From: Oryzomicrobium sp.
GTDB taxonomy: Bacteria > Pseudomonadota > Gammaproteobacteria > Burkholderiales > Rhodocyclaceae
Assembly: GCF_021287045.1 (NCBI RefSeq)
Contig: NZ_JAJTBG010000014.1
Span: forward strand, 1-64,000
DNA length: 64,000 bases
Reading direction: 5' to 3'
In this document: positions 47,999-56,052 of the stretch, piece by piece
Position numbering within the stretch: the stretch's first letter is position 1
Layout of the letters: every line of letters starts with the position of its first letter
Program-made: the position numbers and the translations under genes
The notes under the pieces: model-generated
What the model was told of the DNA's origin: nothing
Databases searched by the model: none
The model's input: only the letters and a program-made list of their open reading frames with translations

Positions 47999-50137
47999 AT
48001 GAACGCCGTTCCCCAGCCCCCACCCTCCCCCGACGAGGTCCCCCTGGCCATCGCGCCGGTGGCCGACCCATTGCAGTCCCTGACCGTGCTGCTGGTGGAG
48101 GATGATCCGGTGATCCGCGCTTCCCTGGCCCTGCCGCTGGCCAAGCGGGTCGGCGCGGTGATCGAGGCCGGCAACGGGGAAGAGGGGCTGGCCCGCTTCC
48201 GCGAGCATCGCCCCCACGTGGTCATCACCGACTTGGTGATGCCCGGCCTGGACGGCCTGGCCCTGACCCGGGCGATCAAGGCCGAAAGCCCGGCCACGCC
48301 GGTGGTGATCGCCACCGGCCATTCCGAGGCCGACGCCCTGATCGCGGCCATCGAGATCGGCGTGGACCGCTACGTGTTGAAGCCGGTGCAGGTCGACTGC
48401 CTGCTCGGTGTGCTCGGCCCCCTGGCCTATACCGCCGCCCTCGAATCCCGCCAGAAACTGGCCGCCCAGGTGTTCGCCGCCAGCAGCGAGGCGATTCTCA
48501 TCGCCGATGCCGACCTGACCGTGGTGGACGCCAACGACGCCTTCACCCGCATCAGCGGCTACGAGCGCAGCGAAGTCCTGGGCCTGCACGTGCTCGACCT
48601 GGACGGTGCCATCGAGGGCGAAGCCTTTCTCGAAGCCCTGTGGCGCACCGTGCGCGACACCGGCCACTGGCGCGGCGAACTGTGGAGCCGGCGCAAGAGC
48701 GGCGAACTGTATCCGGAATGGCGCAGCGTGGACGTGGTGCGCGACGCCGACGGCCGCATCAGCAACTACGTGGTGGCCTGGACCGACATCTCCGAGCGCA
48801 AGGAGGCCGAGGCCCGCATCCAGTACCTGGCCCACTACGACGCCCTGACCGACCTGCCCAACCGGGTGCTTTTCTCCGACCGCTTCGAGCAGGCCCTGAT
48901 CCACGCCCGCCGCGCCGGCGAGACCGTGGGCGTGCTGTTCACGGACCTGGACCGCTTCAAGCTGGTGAACGATTCCCTGGGCCACAAGGTCGGCGACCAG
49001 GTGCTCCAGGAAGCGTCGCGGCGCCTCCTGTCCTGCGTGCGCGCCGAGGACACCGTGTCCCGCCTCGGCGGCGACGAGTTCGTCATCCTCCTGCCCGCCC
49101 TGCGCACGCCTCAGGATGCCGGCCGGGTGGCGGAAAAGGTGGTGGCCGCCTTGGCCCGCCCGTTCCGCCACAAGGGCGACGACCTGTCCATTTCCGCCAG
49201 CGTGGGCATCGCCTGCTTCCCCAACGACGGCGAACTGGCCGACACCCTGCTCACCCACGCCGACCTGGCCATGTACCGGGCCAAGAGCGTGGGGCGCAAC
49301 AACTTCCAGTTCTTCAGCCCCGAGCTGGAGTCCGGCGCCCTGTCGCGCCTGTCCCTGGAGCACGACATGCGCCAGGGCCTGGAGCGGGGCGAATTCGAAC
49401 TGCTCTACCAGCCCCAGGTGGACAACCCCACCGGCCGCCTGCTCGGCGTCGAGGCCCTGATCCGCTGGCACCACCCGGAGCGGGGCCTGCTGCTGCCCCG
49501 GGACTTCATCCCCCTGGCGGAGGAAAGCGGCTTCATCGTGCCCCTGTCCCTGTGGGTGCTGGCCGAGGCCGCCCGGCAGGTGTCCGTCTGGAGCGGCGCC
49601 GGGCTGCCCCCGGTGCGGGTGTCGATCAACCTGTGCGCCGCCCAGCTCAAGCAGCCGGATTTTGCCGCCAACTTCGCCCGCATCCTGGCCGAGGCCGGCG
49701 TGTCCGGCGAATACTTCGAGCTGGAATTCACCGAGCAGGTGCTGATGCAGGACGGGGAACGCAACCTGCTGGTGCTCTCCGACCTGAAGAAGCTCGGCGT
49801 CGGCATCACCCTGGACGACTTCGGCGTCGGCTATTCCAACCTCAACGTGCTGCGCCGCCTGCCGGTGGACACCCTCAAGATCGACCGTTCCCTGGTCTCC
49901 GAGGTCACCGAGAACAAGGACGACGCGGTGATCGTGGACGCCATCATCTCCATGGCCCAGCGCATGGACCTGAAGGTGGTGGCCGAAGGGGTGGAAACCG
50001 CCGACCAGGCCGGTTTCTTCCGCGACCGGGCCTGCCAGGAAATCCAGGGCCACTTCTTCAGCAAGCCCCTGGCCGCCGCCGACCTGCCGGGCTACCTGAA
50101 CAACCTGCCCGGCGTACTGGCCCAAGTCGCCGGCTGA
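47999..50137 (+). CDS. Response regulator with PAS, GGDEF and EAL domains
   Basis: 712 residues. A receiver domain (about 27-145) has the acidic pocket VEDD, phosphoacceptor D78 in VVITDLVMPG and lysine in YVLKPVQ. A PAS domain (about 150-275) follows. The GGDEF domain has an intact RLGGDEFVILL and an RAED inhibitory site five residues upstream. The EAL domain has EALIRWHHPE, DDFGVGYSNL, KIDRS and AEGVET. Both c-di-GMP synthesis and breakdown are possible, so the balance should be set by phosphorylation. No histidine kinase is adjacent. Confidence 0.94.
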   Translation: MNAVPQPPPSPDEVPLAIAPVADPLQSLTVLLVEDDPVIRASLALPLAKRVGAVIEAGNGEEGLARFREHRPHVVITDLVMPGLDGLALTRAIKAESPATPVVIATGHSEADALIAAIEIGVDRYVLKPVQVDCLLGVLGPLAYTAALESRQKLAAQVFAASSEAILIADADLTVVDANDAFTRISGYERSEVLGLHVLDLDGAIEGEAFLEALWRTVRDTGHWRGELWSRRKSGELYPEWRSVDVVRDADGRISNYVVAWTDISERKEAEARIQYLAHYDALTDLPNRVLFSDRFEQALIHARRAGETVGVLFTDLDRFKLVNDSLGHKVGDQVLQEASRRLLSCVRAEDTVSRLGGDEFVILLPALRTPQDAGRVAEKVVAALARPFRHKGDDLSISASVGIACFPNDGELADTLLTHADLAMYRAKSVGRNNFQFFSPELESGALSRLSLEHDMRQGLERGEFELLYQPQVDNPTGRLLGVEALIRWHHPERGLLLPRDFIPLAEESGFIVPLSLWVLAEAARQVSVWSGAGLPPVRVSINLCAAQLKQPDFAANFARILAEAGVSGEYFELEFTEQVLMQDGERNLLVLSDLKKLGVGITLDDFGVGYSNLNVLRRLPVDTLKIDRSLVSEVTENKDDAVIVDAIISMAQRMDLKVVAEGVETADQAGFFRDRACQEIQGHFFSKPLAAADLPGYLNNLPGVLAQVAG

Positions 50138-50201
50138 ACCTGCCCGGCGCCGGCGTGGTTCGTGCCGAGGCGCGCTAGGCCGTACCAATTGCAGCGGTAC
50201 T

Positions 50202-50241
50202 GCCGACGTCGTCGGCTTTCTAGGCGCCCTGGCGGGCGCCT
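50202..50241. terminator. Paired hairpins after the GGDEF-EAL gene
   Basis: GCCGAC-GTC-GTCGGC followed by TTTCT, then AGGCGCCC-TGGC-GGGCGCCT. They lie between convergent genes and probably end the plus-strand transcript. Confidence 0.55.
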
Positions 50242-50274
50242 GCTGCTTTCTCCCCTTCTGTTCTTCCGTTCCCC

Positions 50275-50856
50275 TTACTGCGCCTGGTCCGCCGCGGCCT
50301 CCGGCGCCGTGCTGCCTTGCTGGCGCGGTGCGGCTGCTTGTTCGCGCCGTTCCATCTCGGCTAGGAAGTCCCGGGCGACCGGGTTGTTCCCGGCGTCGGC
50401 GGCCAGGGTCCGAAGCACCTGGGGCATCCATTTCGGGCGCAGCTCCTCCCGGGCTGTGGCGTAGTCCAGGGTGTCCATGCGGTTGCCGTCGCGGATCACG
50501 TAGCGCCTGCCGAAGAGGGGAAAGAAGCGCTCGCCGGTGCTGAAGATCTTGTGCTCCGGCTTGTCCGGGCAATTTTCCGTGGTGAGGATCAGGGCGTAGC
50601 CCACGGGCTTGTCCGGCGCCGGGGGCTGGACCACGCCGGTGATGGGCTGCACCTCTTCCCAGTCCCGGGCGAACTCGACCATCACCCCGTCGTAGAGGCA
50701 GTGGTCGGCCCACAGCGGCGCCTGCTGCTTCATTCGCACCGCGTAGACCCGCACGCCCTCCTGGAACGGGATGTCGCTGGTGGCATTGGCGACGATGGTC
50801 AGGCTCTGGGCGGCGACGGTGGCGCCGAGGTACAGGACGTTGAGGAGTTCGAACAA
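50275..50856 (-). CDS. Protein of unknown function
   Basis: About 193 residues, not recognised. The reading is convincing from MKQQAPLWADHCLYDGVM onward, but a TTG at 50856 preceded by AGGAAA gives a longer protein. Its hydrophobic first 25 residues (LLNVLYLGATVAAQSLTIV) look like a membrane anchor or signal. The body has charged, Trp-containing segments (EFARDWEEVQPITG) and a Gln/Ala-rich tail. If the start were the ATG of MKQQ, about 44 residues would be lost. A role in the envelope is possible only by the N-terminus. Confidence 0.5.
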   Translation of the reverse strand: MFELLNVLYLGATVAAQSLTIVANATSDIPFQEGVRVYAVRMKQQAPLWADHCLYDGVMVEFARDWEEVQPITGVVQPPAPDKPVGYALILTTENCPDKPEHKIFSTGERFFPLFGRRYVIRDGNRMDTLDYATAREELRPKWMPQVLRTLAADAGNNPVARDFLAEMERREQAAAPRQQGSTAPEAAADQAQ

Positions 50857-50999
50857 GGCGGTTTCCTGGGGTGGGAAATTGCCCCCATTCCGGCCGTGCG
50901 CGGGAATGGCGGTGCGGGAGTGGCAGGGAGGCAGGGGGGAGGGCGGGCGCAGTGCCGATCCGAACACTTCCCCATGGCCCCACGACGGCGGCGCATTGT

Positions 51000-51029
51000 A
51001 CAAACCCCGCGCCCCTATTGGGTTTCCGG
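51000..51029 (+). repeat. Dispersed element, copy C (intergenic)
   Basis: AAACCC and GGGTTT form perfect arms around a 12-nt core. The 3' part CCCTATTGGGTTTCCGGA equals copy B. It can alternatively fold as CCCCTAT/ATAGGGG with the next bases. Confidence 0.6.
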
Positions 51030-51279
51030 ATAGGGGGCGTGGAATGCCGCGCCACGCGCCGATCTCCGGCCAGGGGTGCCGGAATGCGAGGATTGGTGCC
51101 GCTTTGCGGGGAGTTGCCCTGAGTGTCGGGAAAGCGGGAAGGCTTGGGGATGACGCCGCCGGACGGCGGAGCGCCCCGCTGGTCATGCCGCGCCTCGGCC
51201 AGAAGAGACAGAGGCGGCGCCGGCACTCAATGTCCGGTGCAGGCAACGGTGAGGCGGGAAGCAGGAAGCAGGAAGGAAA

Positions 51280-51307
51280 GCGGGAGGCGGGAGGCGGGAG
51301 GCGGGAC
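51280..51307 (+). repeat. GCGGGAG tandem repeat (7 bp x 4)
   Basis: Three perfect GCGGGAG units and one GCGGGAC unit. GGAAGCA repeats precede it. The tract is purine-rich on the plus strand. Confidence 0.75.
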
Positions 51308-51427
51308 GCGGAAGTATTCGAGGGGCCCACATGACCTCCATCCAGGGGCACAGCGGGCGTTTCCCGGCGACGCCTCGGGCAGGGAAAATCGGGCGCCGTG
51401 CCGCCAGCGAACGGCGCCCAGGGAGCG

Positions 51428-51997
51428 TCAGCCCTGATGCCCCCGGTTGTGGCGCCACAGCACGTCGCTGCCGCCGGCTTCCTTGTTCAGGCTGCGGCCG
51501 AGGATGAAGAGCAGGTCGGAGAGACGGTTCAGGTACTGGCGGGCCTGGTCGGACACCGCTTCGTGGTGGGCCAGGCGGACCACGCTGCGCTCGGCGCGGC
51601 GGCACACGGTGCGGGCCAGGTGGGCGTGGGCGGCGGCCAGGGTGCCGCCGGGCAGGATGAATTCCTTGAGCGGGGTGAGGCTGGCGTTGAACTCCTCGGC
51701 CCAGGCTTCGAGCTGGGCCACCTGCTCGGTCTTCACGGCGGTGGCGCCGGGGATGCACAGCTCGCCGCCCAGGTCGAACAGGTCGTGCTGGACCACCGAC
51801 AGCACTTCTTGCACCCGGGCCTCGATGGCGGCGGGCAGGGCGCTGGCGCGCAGCACGCCAACCAGGGAATTGAGCTCGTCCACCTCGCCCAGGGCGTCGA
51901 TGCGCGGGCTGTCCTTGTCCACCCGGGAGCCATCGCCCAGGCCGGTGGTGCCGGCATCGCCGGTGCGGGTGACGATTTTCGAAAGACGGTTGCCCAT
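51428..51997 (-). CDS. pduO: PduO-type cob(I)alamin adenosyltransferase
   Basis: 189 residues of the PduO/MMAB family, which attaches adenosine from ATP to cob(I)alamin to make coenzyme B12. The N-terminal ATP loop TRTGDAGTTGLGDG, the arginine-rich helix CRRAERSV and YLNRLSDLLFILGR with the key Asn/Arg are all present. A good TATAAT lies about 45 bp upstream. It is divergent from hyi. No other cobalamin genes are near. Confidence 0.95.
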   Translation of the reverse strand: MGNRLSKIVTRTGDAGTTGLGDGSRVDKDSPRIDALGEVDELNSLVGVLRASALPAAIEARVQEVLSVVQHDLFDLGGELCIPGATAVKTEQVAQLEAWAEEFNASLTPLKEFILPGGTLAAAHAHLARTVCRRAERSVVRLAHHEAVSDQARQYLNRLSDLLFILGRSLNKEAGGSDVLWRHNRGHQG

Positions 51998-52041
51998 GAT
52001 CTAATCCTGACCTTCGTTGATGGTTGACGAAAACACTCGGG

Positions 52042-52047
52042 ATTATA
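52042..52047 (-). promoter_or_regulatory. -10 element (TATAAT) of pduO
   Basis: A perfect TATAAT on the minus strand, about 45 bp upstream of the pduO start. The -35 is weak. No cobalamin riboswitch is visible in the short leader. Confidence 0.45.
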
Positions 52048-52134
52048 GCGACTCGCGCCGCCCGGTGCCGCCCGCGGCTGTTGCCGTGCCGGCCGGGGGC
52101 GGCGCGGCCGCCCGCTCAGACCACGCCAGCCGCC

Positions 52135-52977
52135 ATGCTCAAGTTCGCCGCCAACCTGACCTTCCTGTTCGCCGACCGGCCCTTTCTCGACCGTTTCGCC
52201 GCCGCCGCCCAAGCGGGTTTTGCCGGGGTCGAGTACCTGTTCCCCTACGACGTCGCCGCCGAGGAAATCCGTGCCCGGCTGACGGCCCACGATCTCACCC
52301 AGGCCCTCTTCAACCTGCCCGCCGGCGACTGGGCCGGCGGCGAGCGGGGCCTGGCGGCCCTGCCCGGGCGGGAGGCGGATTTTCGCGCCGGCCTGGACCT
52401 GGCCCGGCGCTACGCCGCAGCCCTCGGCTGCACCCGGCTCCACGCCATGGCCGGCATTCCTCCGGCCGGCGCCGATCCGGCGGCGGTGCGCGCCACCTAC
52501 CTGGCCAACATCCGCCACGCCGCCCGCGTCCTGGCGGCGGACGGCATCACCCTGATGATCGAGCCGATCAACAGCCGCATCGACATGCCCGGCTACTGGC
52601 TCGACTCGCCCCGGGCCGCCTTCGCCCTGCTCGACGCGATCGGCGAGGCCAACGTCCGCGTCCAGTACGACCTGTACCACGCCCAGATCATGGAGGGCGA
52701 CCTGGCCCGCACGCTGGAATATGGCCTGGCCCGCACCCTGGAATACGGCCTGGCCGGCGCCGCGCCGCGCATCGGCCACCTGCAAGTGGCCGACAACCCG
52801 GGCCGGGGCGAGCCGGGCAGCGGCGAGATCGCCTATCCCTTCCTCTTCGCCACCCTGGAGCGCCTCGGTTACAACGGCTGGATCGGCTGCGAATACAAGC
52901 CGGCTGCCAGCACCGAGGCCGGCCTGGGCTGGTTCGCCCCCTACCGCCGTCGGGATCGACCGCCGCTGCCGGCGTAA
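52135..52977 (+). CDS. hyi: Hydroxypyruvate isomerase
   Basis: 280 residues, TIM-barrel AP endonuclease 2 superfamily. Hyi interconverts hydroxypyruvate and tartronate semialdehyde. Metal and catalytic residues are visible in LMIEPINSR, QYDLYHAQIMEGDL, GHLQVADNPGR and GCEYKP. I chose ATG 52135 (MLKFAANLTFLF) because it is the family's usual N-terminus. Residues 191-206 are an 8-residue tandem duplication, ARTLEYGL twice, absent from typical family members. Glycerate kinase follows about 105 bp downstream, and garR and glcDEF elsewhere in the window complete the pathway. Confidence 0.92.
   Translation: MLKFAANLTFLFADRPFLDRFAAAAQAGFAGVEYLFPYDVAAEEIRARLTAHDLTQALFNLPAGDWAGGERGLAALPGREADFRAGLDLARRYAAALGCTRLHAMAGIPPAGADPAAVRATYLANIRHAARVLAADGITLMIEPINSRIDMPGYWLDSPRAAFALLDAIGEANVRVQYDLYHAQIMEGDLARTLEYGLARTLEYGLAGAAPRIGHLQVADNPGRGEPGSGEIAYPFLFATLERLGYNGWIGCEYKPAASTEAGLGWFAPYRRRDRPPLPA
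52705..52752 (+). repeat. 24-bp in-frame tandem duplication inside hyi
   Basis: Two adjacent 24-bp units differ at only two third-codon positions. Each encodes ARTLEYGL. They lie between the metal-binding helix and the GHLQVADNP strand. Confidence 0.9.
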
Positions 52978-53083
52978 AGGCGGCGCAGATGAGTGAAGGG
53001 GATGGATGAATTCCCCGCACGTTCCGCCCTCCAACCGGATGCCTCCCGGCGCCGCCACCGACCCGATTTTCCGGAGCCTTGCC

Positions 53084-54397
53084 ATGACCTCTCCCCGCGA
53101 CTTGCTGCGCGAGCTGTTCGACGCCGCCGTGGCCGCCGCCGACCCGGCGGTGGTGCTGCCGCCCTTCCTCGATCGCTTCCTGCCCGATCCCACCGCCCTG
53201 GCCCACGCCTCGGGGCGGCTGGTGGTGGTGGGCGCGGGCAAGGCCGCCGCCGCCATGGCCGCCGCCGTCGAAGCCTGGGCGGAAAAGCACTGGCACGGCG
53301 ATCTGTCCGGCCTCTCCGGCATGGTGGTGACCCGCTACGGCCACGGCGCGCCGACCCGCCGCATCCGCGTGGTGGAAGCCGCCCACCCGGTGCCGGACGC
53401 CGCCGGCGAAGCCGCCGCCGCCGAGATGCTGGCCCTGGTGCGGACCCTCACCCCGAACGACCGGCTGCTGGTGCTGCTTTCCGGCGGCGGTTCGGCCCTG
53501 CTGGCGGCGCCCCTGCCGGGCATCGACCTGGCCACCAAGCGGGCCCTCACCAAGGAACTGCTCGCCTGCGGCGCCGCCATCGACGAGATCAACTGCGTGC
53601 GCAAGCACCTTTCGGCGGTCAAGGGCGGCCGGCTGGCCGCCGCATCGCTGGCGCCGGGGCTGACCCTGGCCATTTCCGACGTGGTCGGCGACGACCCCTC
53701 GGTGATCGCCTCCGGCCCCACGGTGCCGGACCCCTCCACCTGCGCCGATGCCCTGGCCATCCTGTGCCGCTACGAGATCGACGTGCCCGACGCGGTGCGC
53801 GCCCTGCTCGAATCCGGCGAGGGCGAGTCGGAGTCAGTCAAGCCCGGCGACCCCCGCCTGGCCCGCCACGACTACCACCTGGTGGCGGCGCCCATGCTGA
53901 GTCTGCACGCCGCCGCCAACGTGGCCCGGGCCGCCGGGGTCACGCCGCTGATCCTGGGCGACGCCATTGCCGGCGAATCCCGGGAGGTGGCCCGGGCCTT
54001 CGCCGGCCTGGCCGTCTCCAGCCGTCTGCACGGCCTGCCGGCCCAGCCGCCCTGCGTGCTGCTGTCCGGCGGCGAGACCACCGTCACCCTCAAGAATCCC
54101 AACGGACGGGGCGGGCGCAATACCGAGTTCCTGCTCGGCCTGGCCCTGGCCCTGCAAGGCGCCGAGGGCATCTGGGCCCTGGCCGGCGATACGGACGGCA
54201 TCGACGGTTCCGAGGACAACGCCGGCGCCGTCGTCACCCCGGACACCCTGGCCCGTGCCCGGGACCGGGGCGTGGACGCCCTGGTCAAGCAGGACGAAAA
54301 CGACGCCTGGGGCTTCTTCCACGAAACCGGCGACCTGCTCGTCACCGGCCCGACCCGTACCAACGTCAACGACTTCCGCGCCATCCTGGTGCTCTGA
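53084..54397 (+). CDS. ttuD: Glycerate kinase, MOFRL type
   Basis: 437 residues of the DUF4147 plus MOFRL glycerate 2-kinase family. It phosphorylates D-glycerate, normally giving 2-phosphoglycerate. The ATP/substrate region shows VVVGAGKAAAAMA and LLSGGGSALLAAPLPG, the central region NCVRKHLSAVKGGRLA, and the MOFRL domain GGRNTEFLLGLALAL and AGDTDGIDGSEDNAGA. ATG 53084 is preceded by GGAG; earlier in-frame codons give no family sequence. It follows hyi on the same strand, so the pair forms a glyoxylate-to-glycolysis module. Confidence 0.93.
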   Translation: MTSPRDLLRELFDAAVAAADPAVVLPPFLDRFLPDPTALAHASGRLVVVGAGKAAAAMAAAVEAWAEKHWHGDLSGLSGMVVTRYGHGAPTRRIRVVEAAHPVPDAAGEAAAAEMLALVRTLTPNDRLLVLLSGGGSALLAAPLPGIDLATKRALTKELLACGAAIDEINCVRKHLSAVKGGRLAAASLAPGLTLAISDVVGDDPSVIASGPTVPDPSTCADALAILCRYEIDVPDAVRALLESGEGESESVKPGDPRLARHDYHLVAAPMLSLHAAANVARAAGVTPLILGDAIAGESREVARAFAGLAVSSRLHGLPAQPPCVLLSGGETTVTLKNPNGRGGRNTEFLLGLALALQGAEGIWALAGDTDGIDGSEDNAGAVVTPDTLARARDRGVDALVKQDENDAWGFFHETGDLLVTGPTRTNVNDFRAILVL

Positions 54398-54521
54398 CCT
54401 GGGCTGGCCGGGGCGCGCCTGAAGGCGTCTGGACGTATCAGGGAATGCCTAGACGCGCTCGGACTGATCTGGCCTCGACGCGTCACGGCCGGCGGGCGGC
54501 ATCGGCCGTGCCGGCCGGGCC

Positions 54522-54544
54522 ATGTATTAATAAAATTAATACAT
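54522..54544. promoter_or_regulatory. Perfect AT-rich palindrome (possible operator)
   Basis: ATGTATTAAT and ATTAATACAT are perfect 10-bp arms around AAA. The sequence stands out sharply from its GC-rich surroundings. It could be an operator or, with the following A-run, part of a minus-strand terminator. Confidence 0.5.
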
Positions 54545-54559
54545 CGGGCCGATGAAAAA

Positions 54560-54588
54560 AAAAGGTCCGCGCCAGTATTGGACCTTGG
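54560..54588 (+). repeat. Dispersed element, copy D (intergenic, perfect stem)
   Basis: AAGGTCC (54562-54568) and GGACCTT (54580-54586) are perfect 7-bp arms around the core loop GCGCCAGTATT. The core equals copies A and E. Confidence 0.65.
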
Positions 54589-54763
54589 CGATCTTGCTGC
54601 TGCAATACATGAAGAAAATTCAAGTATCGCCAGCGGCGTCCCGGTGCGCGGCCACCTGCTGCGGCCGCTCGCTTTGCGTTACCTCAAACGCTACGGCGGC
54701 ACCTGAATTATCATGATTTCCTAATGTAATGATTTTCCCGGCCCGGCCGGGACGAGGTGGAGC

Positions 54764-55855
54764 ATGGACTGGTGGGGATTGCTGGAAACCCTGGGCGAGC
54801 GCCCGGTGGCCGTGGCCGGGGGCGCCTGCATCGGGGTGCTGTTCGGCGCTCTGGCCCAGCGGTCCCGCTTCTGCCTGCGCGCCGCCACCGTGGCGGTGGC
54901 CCGGGGCGAATGGCTGGCGCCGGGCAGCGAGGGCGCGCGCCGGGTGGCGGTGTGGCTGCTCACCTTCGCCACCGCCGTGGTGGCCGCCCAGGCCCTGATC
55001 CTGGCCGGCTGGCTCGACGTCTCCGGCGCGCGCCAGCTGGCCGCCCGGGGCAGCCTGTCCGGCGCCCTGATCGGCGGGCTGCTGTTCGGCGCCGGCATGA
55101 TCCTGGCCCGGGGCTGCGCCAGCCGCCAGCTGGTGGTGGCCGCCACCGGCAACCTGCGCGCCCTGCTCACCGGCCTGGTCTTCGCCGTGGCCGCCCAGGC
55201 CTCCCTGTCCGGCCTCCTGGCTCCCCTGCGCAACGCCCTGGCCGGCTGGTGGACCGTGGACGGCGGCGCCCGGGACCTGCTCGCCCTGGCCTCCCTGGGC
55301 CACGGCGGCGGCCTGGCGGTGGGGCTGTTGTGGCTGGGCACCGCCGGGGTGGCGCTGCGCCGCGCCCGGCTGTCCGTGCCGATGAGCCTGGCGGCGGTGG
55401 GGGTGGGGGCGGTGGTGGCCGCCGCCTGGTGGTTCACCGCCACCCTGGCCGGCCAGAGCTTCGAACCCCTGCCGGTGCAGAGCCTGTCGTTCACCGGCCC
55501 CTCGGCGGACATGCTGATGCAGGTGCTGGCCCCCCTGACCAAGCCCCTGGGCTTCGACACCGGGCTGGTGCCCGGGGTGGTGCTGGGCGCCTTCCTGGCC
55601 GCCTGGCGCGGCGGCGAACTCAAGCTCGAAGGCTTCCAGGGCGGCGAGATGATGCGCCGCTACATCGCCGGGGCGGTGCTGATGGGCTTCGGCGGTATGC
55701 TCGCCGGCGGCTGCGCCGTGGGGGCGGGTATCTCCGGCGCGGCCATCTTCGCCCTCACGTCCTGGCTCACCCTGGTGGCCATGTGGCTCGGCGCGGTGTT
55801 GGCCGACTACTGGATCGACCAGCCCCGGGGGCGCCTGGCGCCCCAGGCCGGCTGA
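54764..55855 (+). CDS. YeeE/YedE-family transporter (thiosulfate/sulfur-compound type)
   Basis: 363 residues with about nine to ten membrane helices. The three cysteine motifs of the family are present: RSRFCLRAA near residue 33, ARGCASRQL near residue 115 and AGGCAVGAGIS near residue 322. In characterised members these cysteines line the path for thiosulfate. It starts at 54764 after GAGGTGGAG. It has a single open unit with its own AT-rich upstream region. No TusA gene is adjacent. The substrate could be another sulfur or selenium compound. Confidence 0.87.
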   Translation: MDWWGLLETLGERPVAVAGGACIGVLFGALAQRSRFCLRAATVAVARGEWLAPGSEGARRVAVWLLTFATAVVAAQALILAGWLDVSGARQLAARGSLSGALIGGLLFGAGMILARGCASRQLVVAATGNLRALLTGLVFAVAAQASLSGLLAPLRNALAGWWTVDGGARDLLALASLGHGGGLAVGLLWLGTAGVALRRARLSVPMSLAAVGVGAVVAAAWWFTATLAGQSFEPLPVQSLSFTGPSADMLMQVLAPLTKPLGFDTGLVPGVVLGAFLAAWRGGELKLEGFQGGEMMRRYIAGAVLMGFGGMLAGGCAVGAGISGAAIFALTSWLTLVAMWLGAVLADYWIDQPRGRLAPQAG

Positions 55856-55994
55856 TCCGGCGCCGCTCATGATGTAGCTCCCGCACCCCAGCGGTTGGGT
55901 TGCTGCGGTTGCGCCGGTCCCCGGTGGGCCCGTGGGGCGGCTGGGGCTGCCCATCCGTGGCCGGGCGCGGGGCTTGGCCCTGGCCTTTTTGGTG

Positions 55995-56023
55995 TTTACG
56001 TAATCGTAAGTACGTGCTGAAAT
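55995..56023 (+). promoter_or_regulatory. Candidate glcC promoter
   Basis: TTTACG (55995-56000) and TGAAAT (56018-56023) are 17 bp apart, each matching four of six consensus bases. The -10 is overlapped by the GlcC palindrome. Confidence 0.4.
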
Positions 56024-56050
56024 GAGCAACTTGTCAGACAAGTTGCTCAT
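56022..56050. promoter_or_regulatory. 29-bp perfect palindrome, probable GlcC operator
   Basis: ATGAGCAACTTGTC, one base, then GACAAGTTGCTCAT: perfect 14-bp arms. The centre TTGTCAGACAA fits the TNGT-N3-ACNA pattern of FadR/FCD-type GntR regulators. It ends 2 nt before the glcC start codon, so binding should block both transcription and translation initiation. Confidence 0.8.
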
Positions 56051-56052
56051 CC

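Larger units (their letters stand above)
50857..51427. other. Intergenic region with repeat copy C and GA-rich tandem repeats
   Basis: 571 bp without a supported gene. Copy C of the dispersed element lies at 51000-51029. A purine-rich tract of about 70 bp, including 7-bp tandem repeats, lies at 51251-51320. The rest shows nothing recognisable. Confidence 0.55.
54398..54763. other. Intergenic region with an AT-rich palindrome and repeat copy D
   Basis: 366 bp with no convincing gene. A perfect 10-bp inverted repeat lies at 54522-54544, a nine-A run at 54555-54563, and repeat copy D immediately after. Two overlapping short open frames at 54552-54710 exist, but neither has a ribosome-binding site or a recognisable product. 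The 50 bp before the transporter start are AT-rich and probably hold its promoter. Confidence 0.55.

Noticed and set aside
48655-48690. CTGGCGCGGCGAACTG inside the response regulator gene as another dispersed element
   Set aside because: It encodes a normal PAS-domain segment (TGHWRGELW) with ordinary codons and lacks the rest of the element.
46922-51226. A 1434-codon open frame on the minus strand
   Set aside because: It lies antisense to the UbiA and response regulator genes and encodes low-complexity Gly/His/Gln-rich sequence. Such long antisense frames are common in GC-rich DNA.
51998-52134. Cobalamin riboswitch before pduO
   Set aside because: The leader after the likely promoter is only about 40 nt, too short for the aptamer, and no B12-box sequence is visible.
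54552-54710. A short open frame starting MKKKGPRQYW, and an overlapping frame ending in LKRYGGT
   Set aside because: No ribosome-binding site, the two frames compete, and repeat copy D accounts for the conserved part. It may be a gene remnant, but this cannot be supported.
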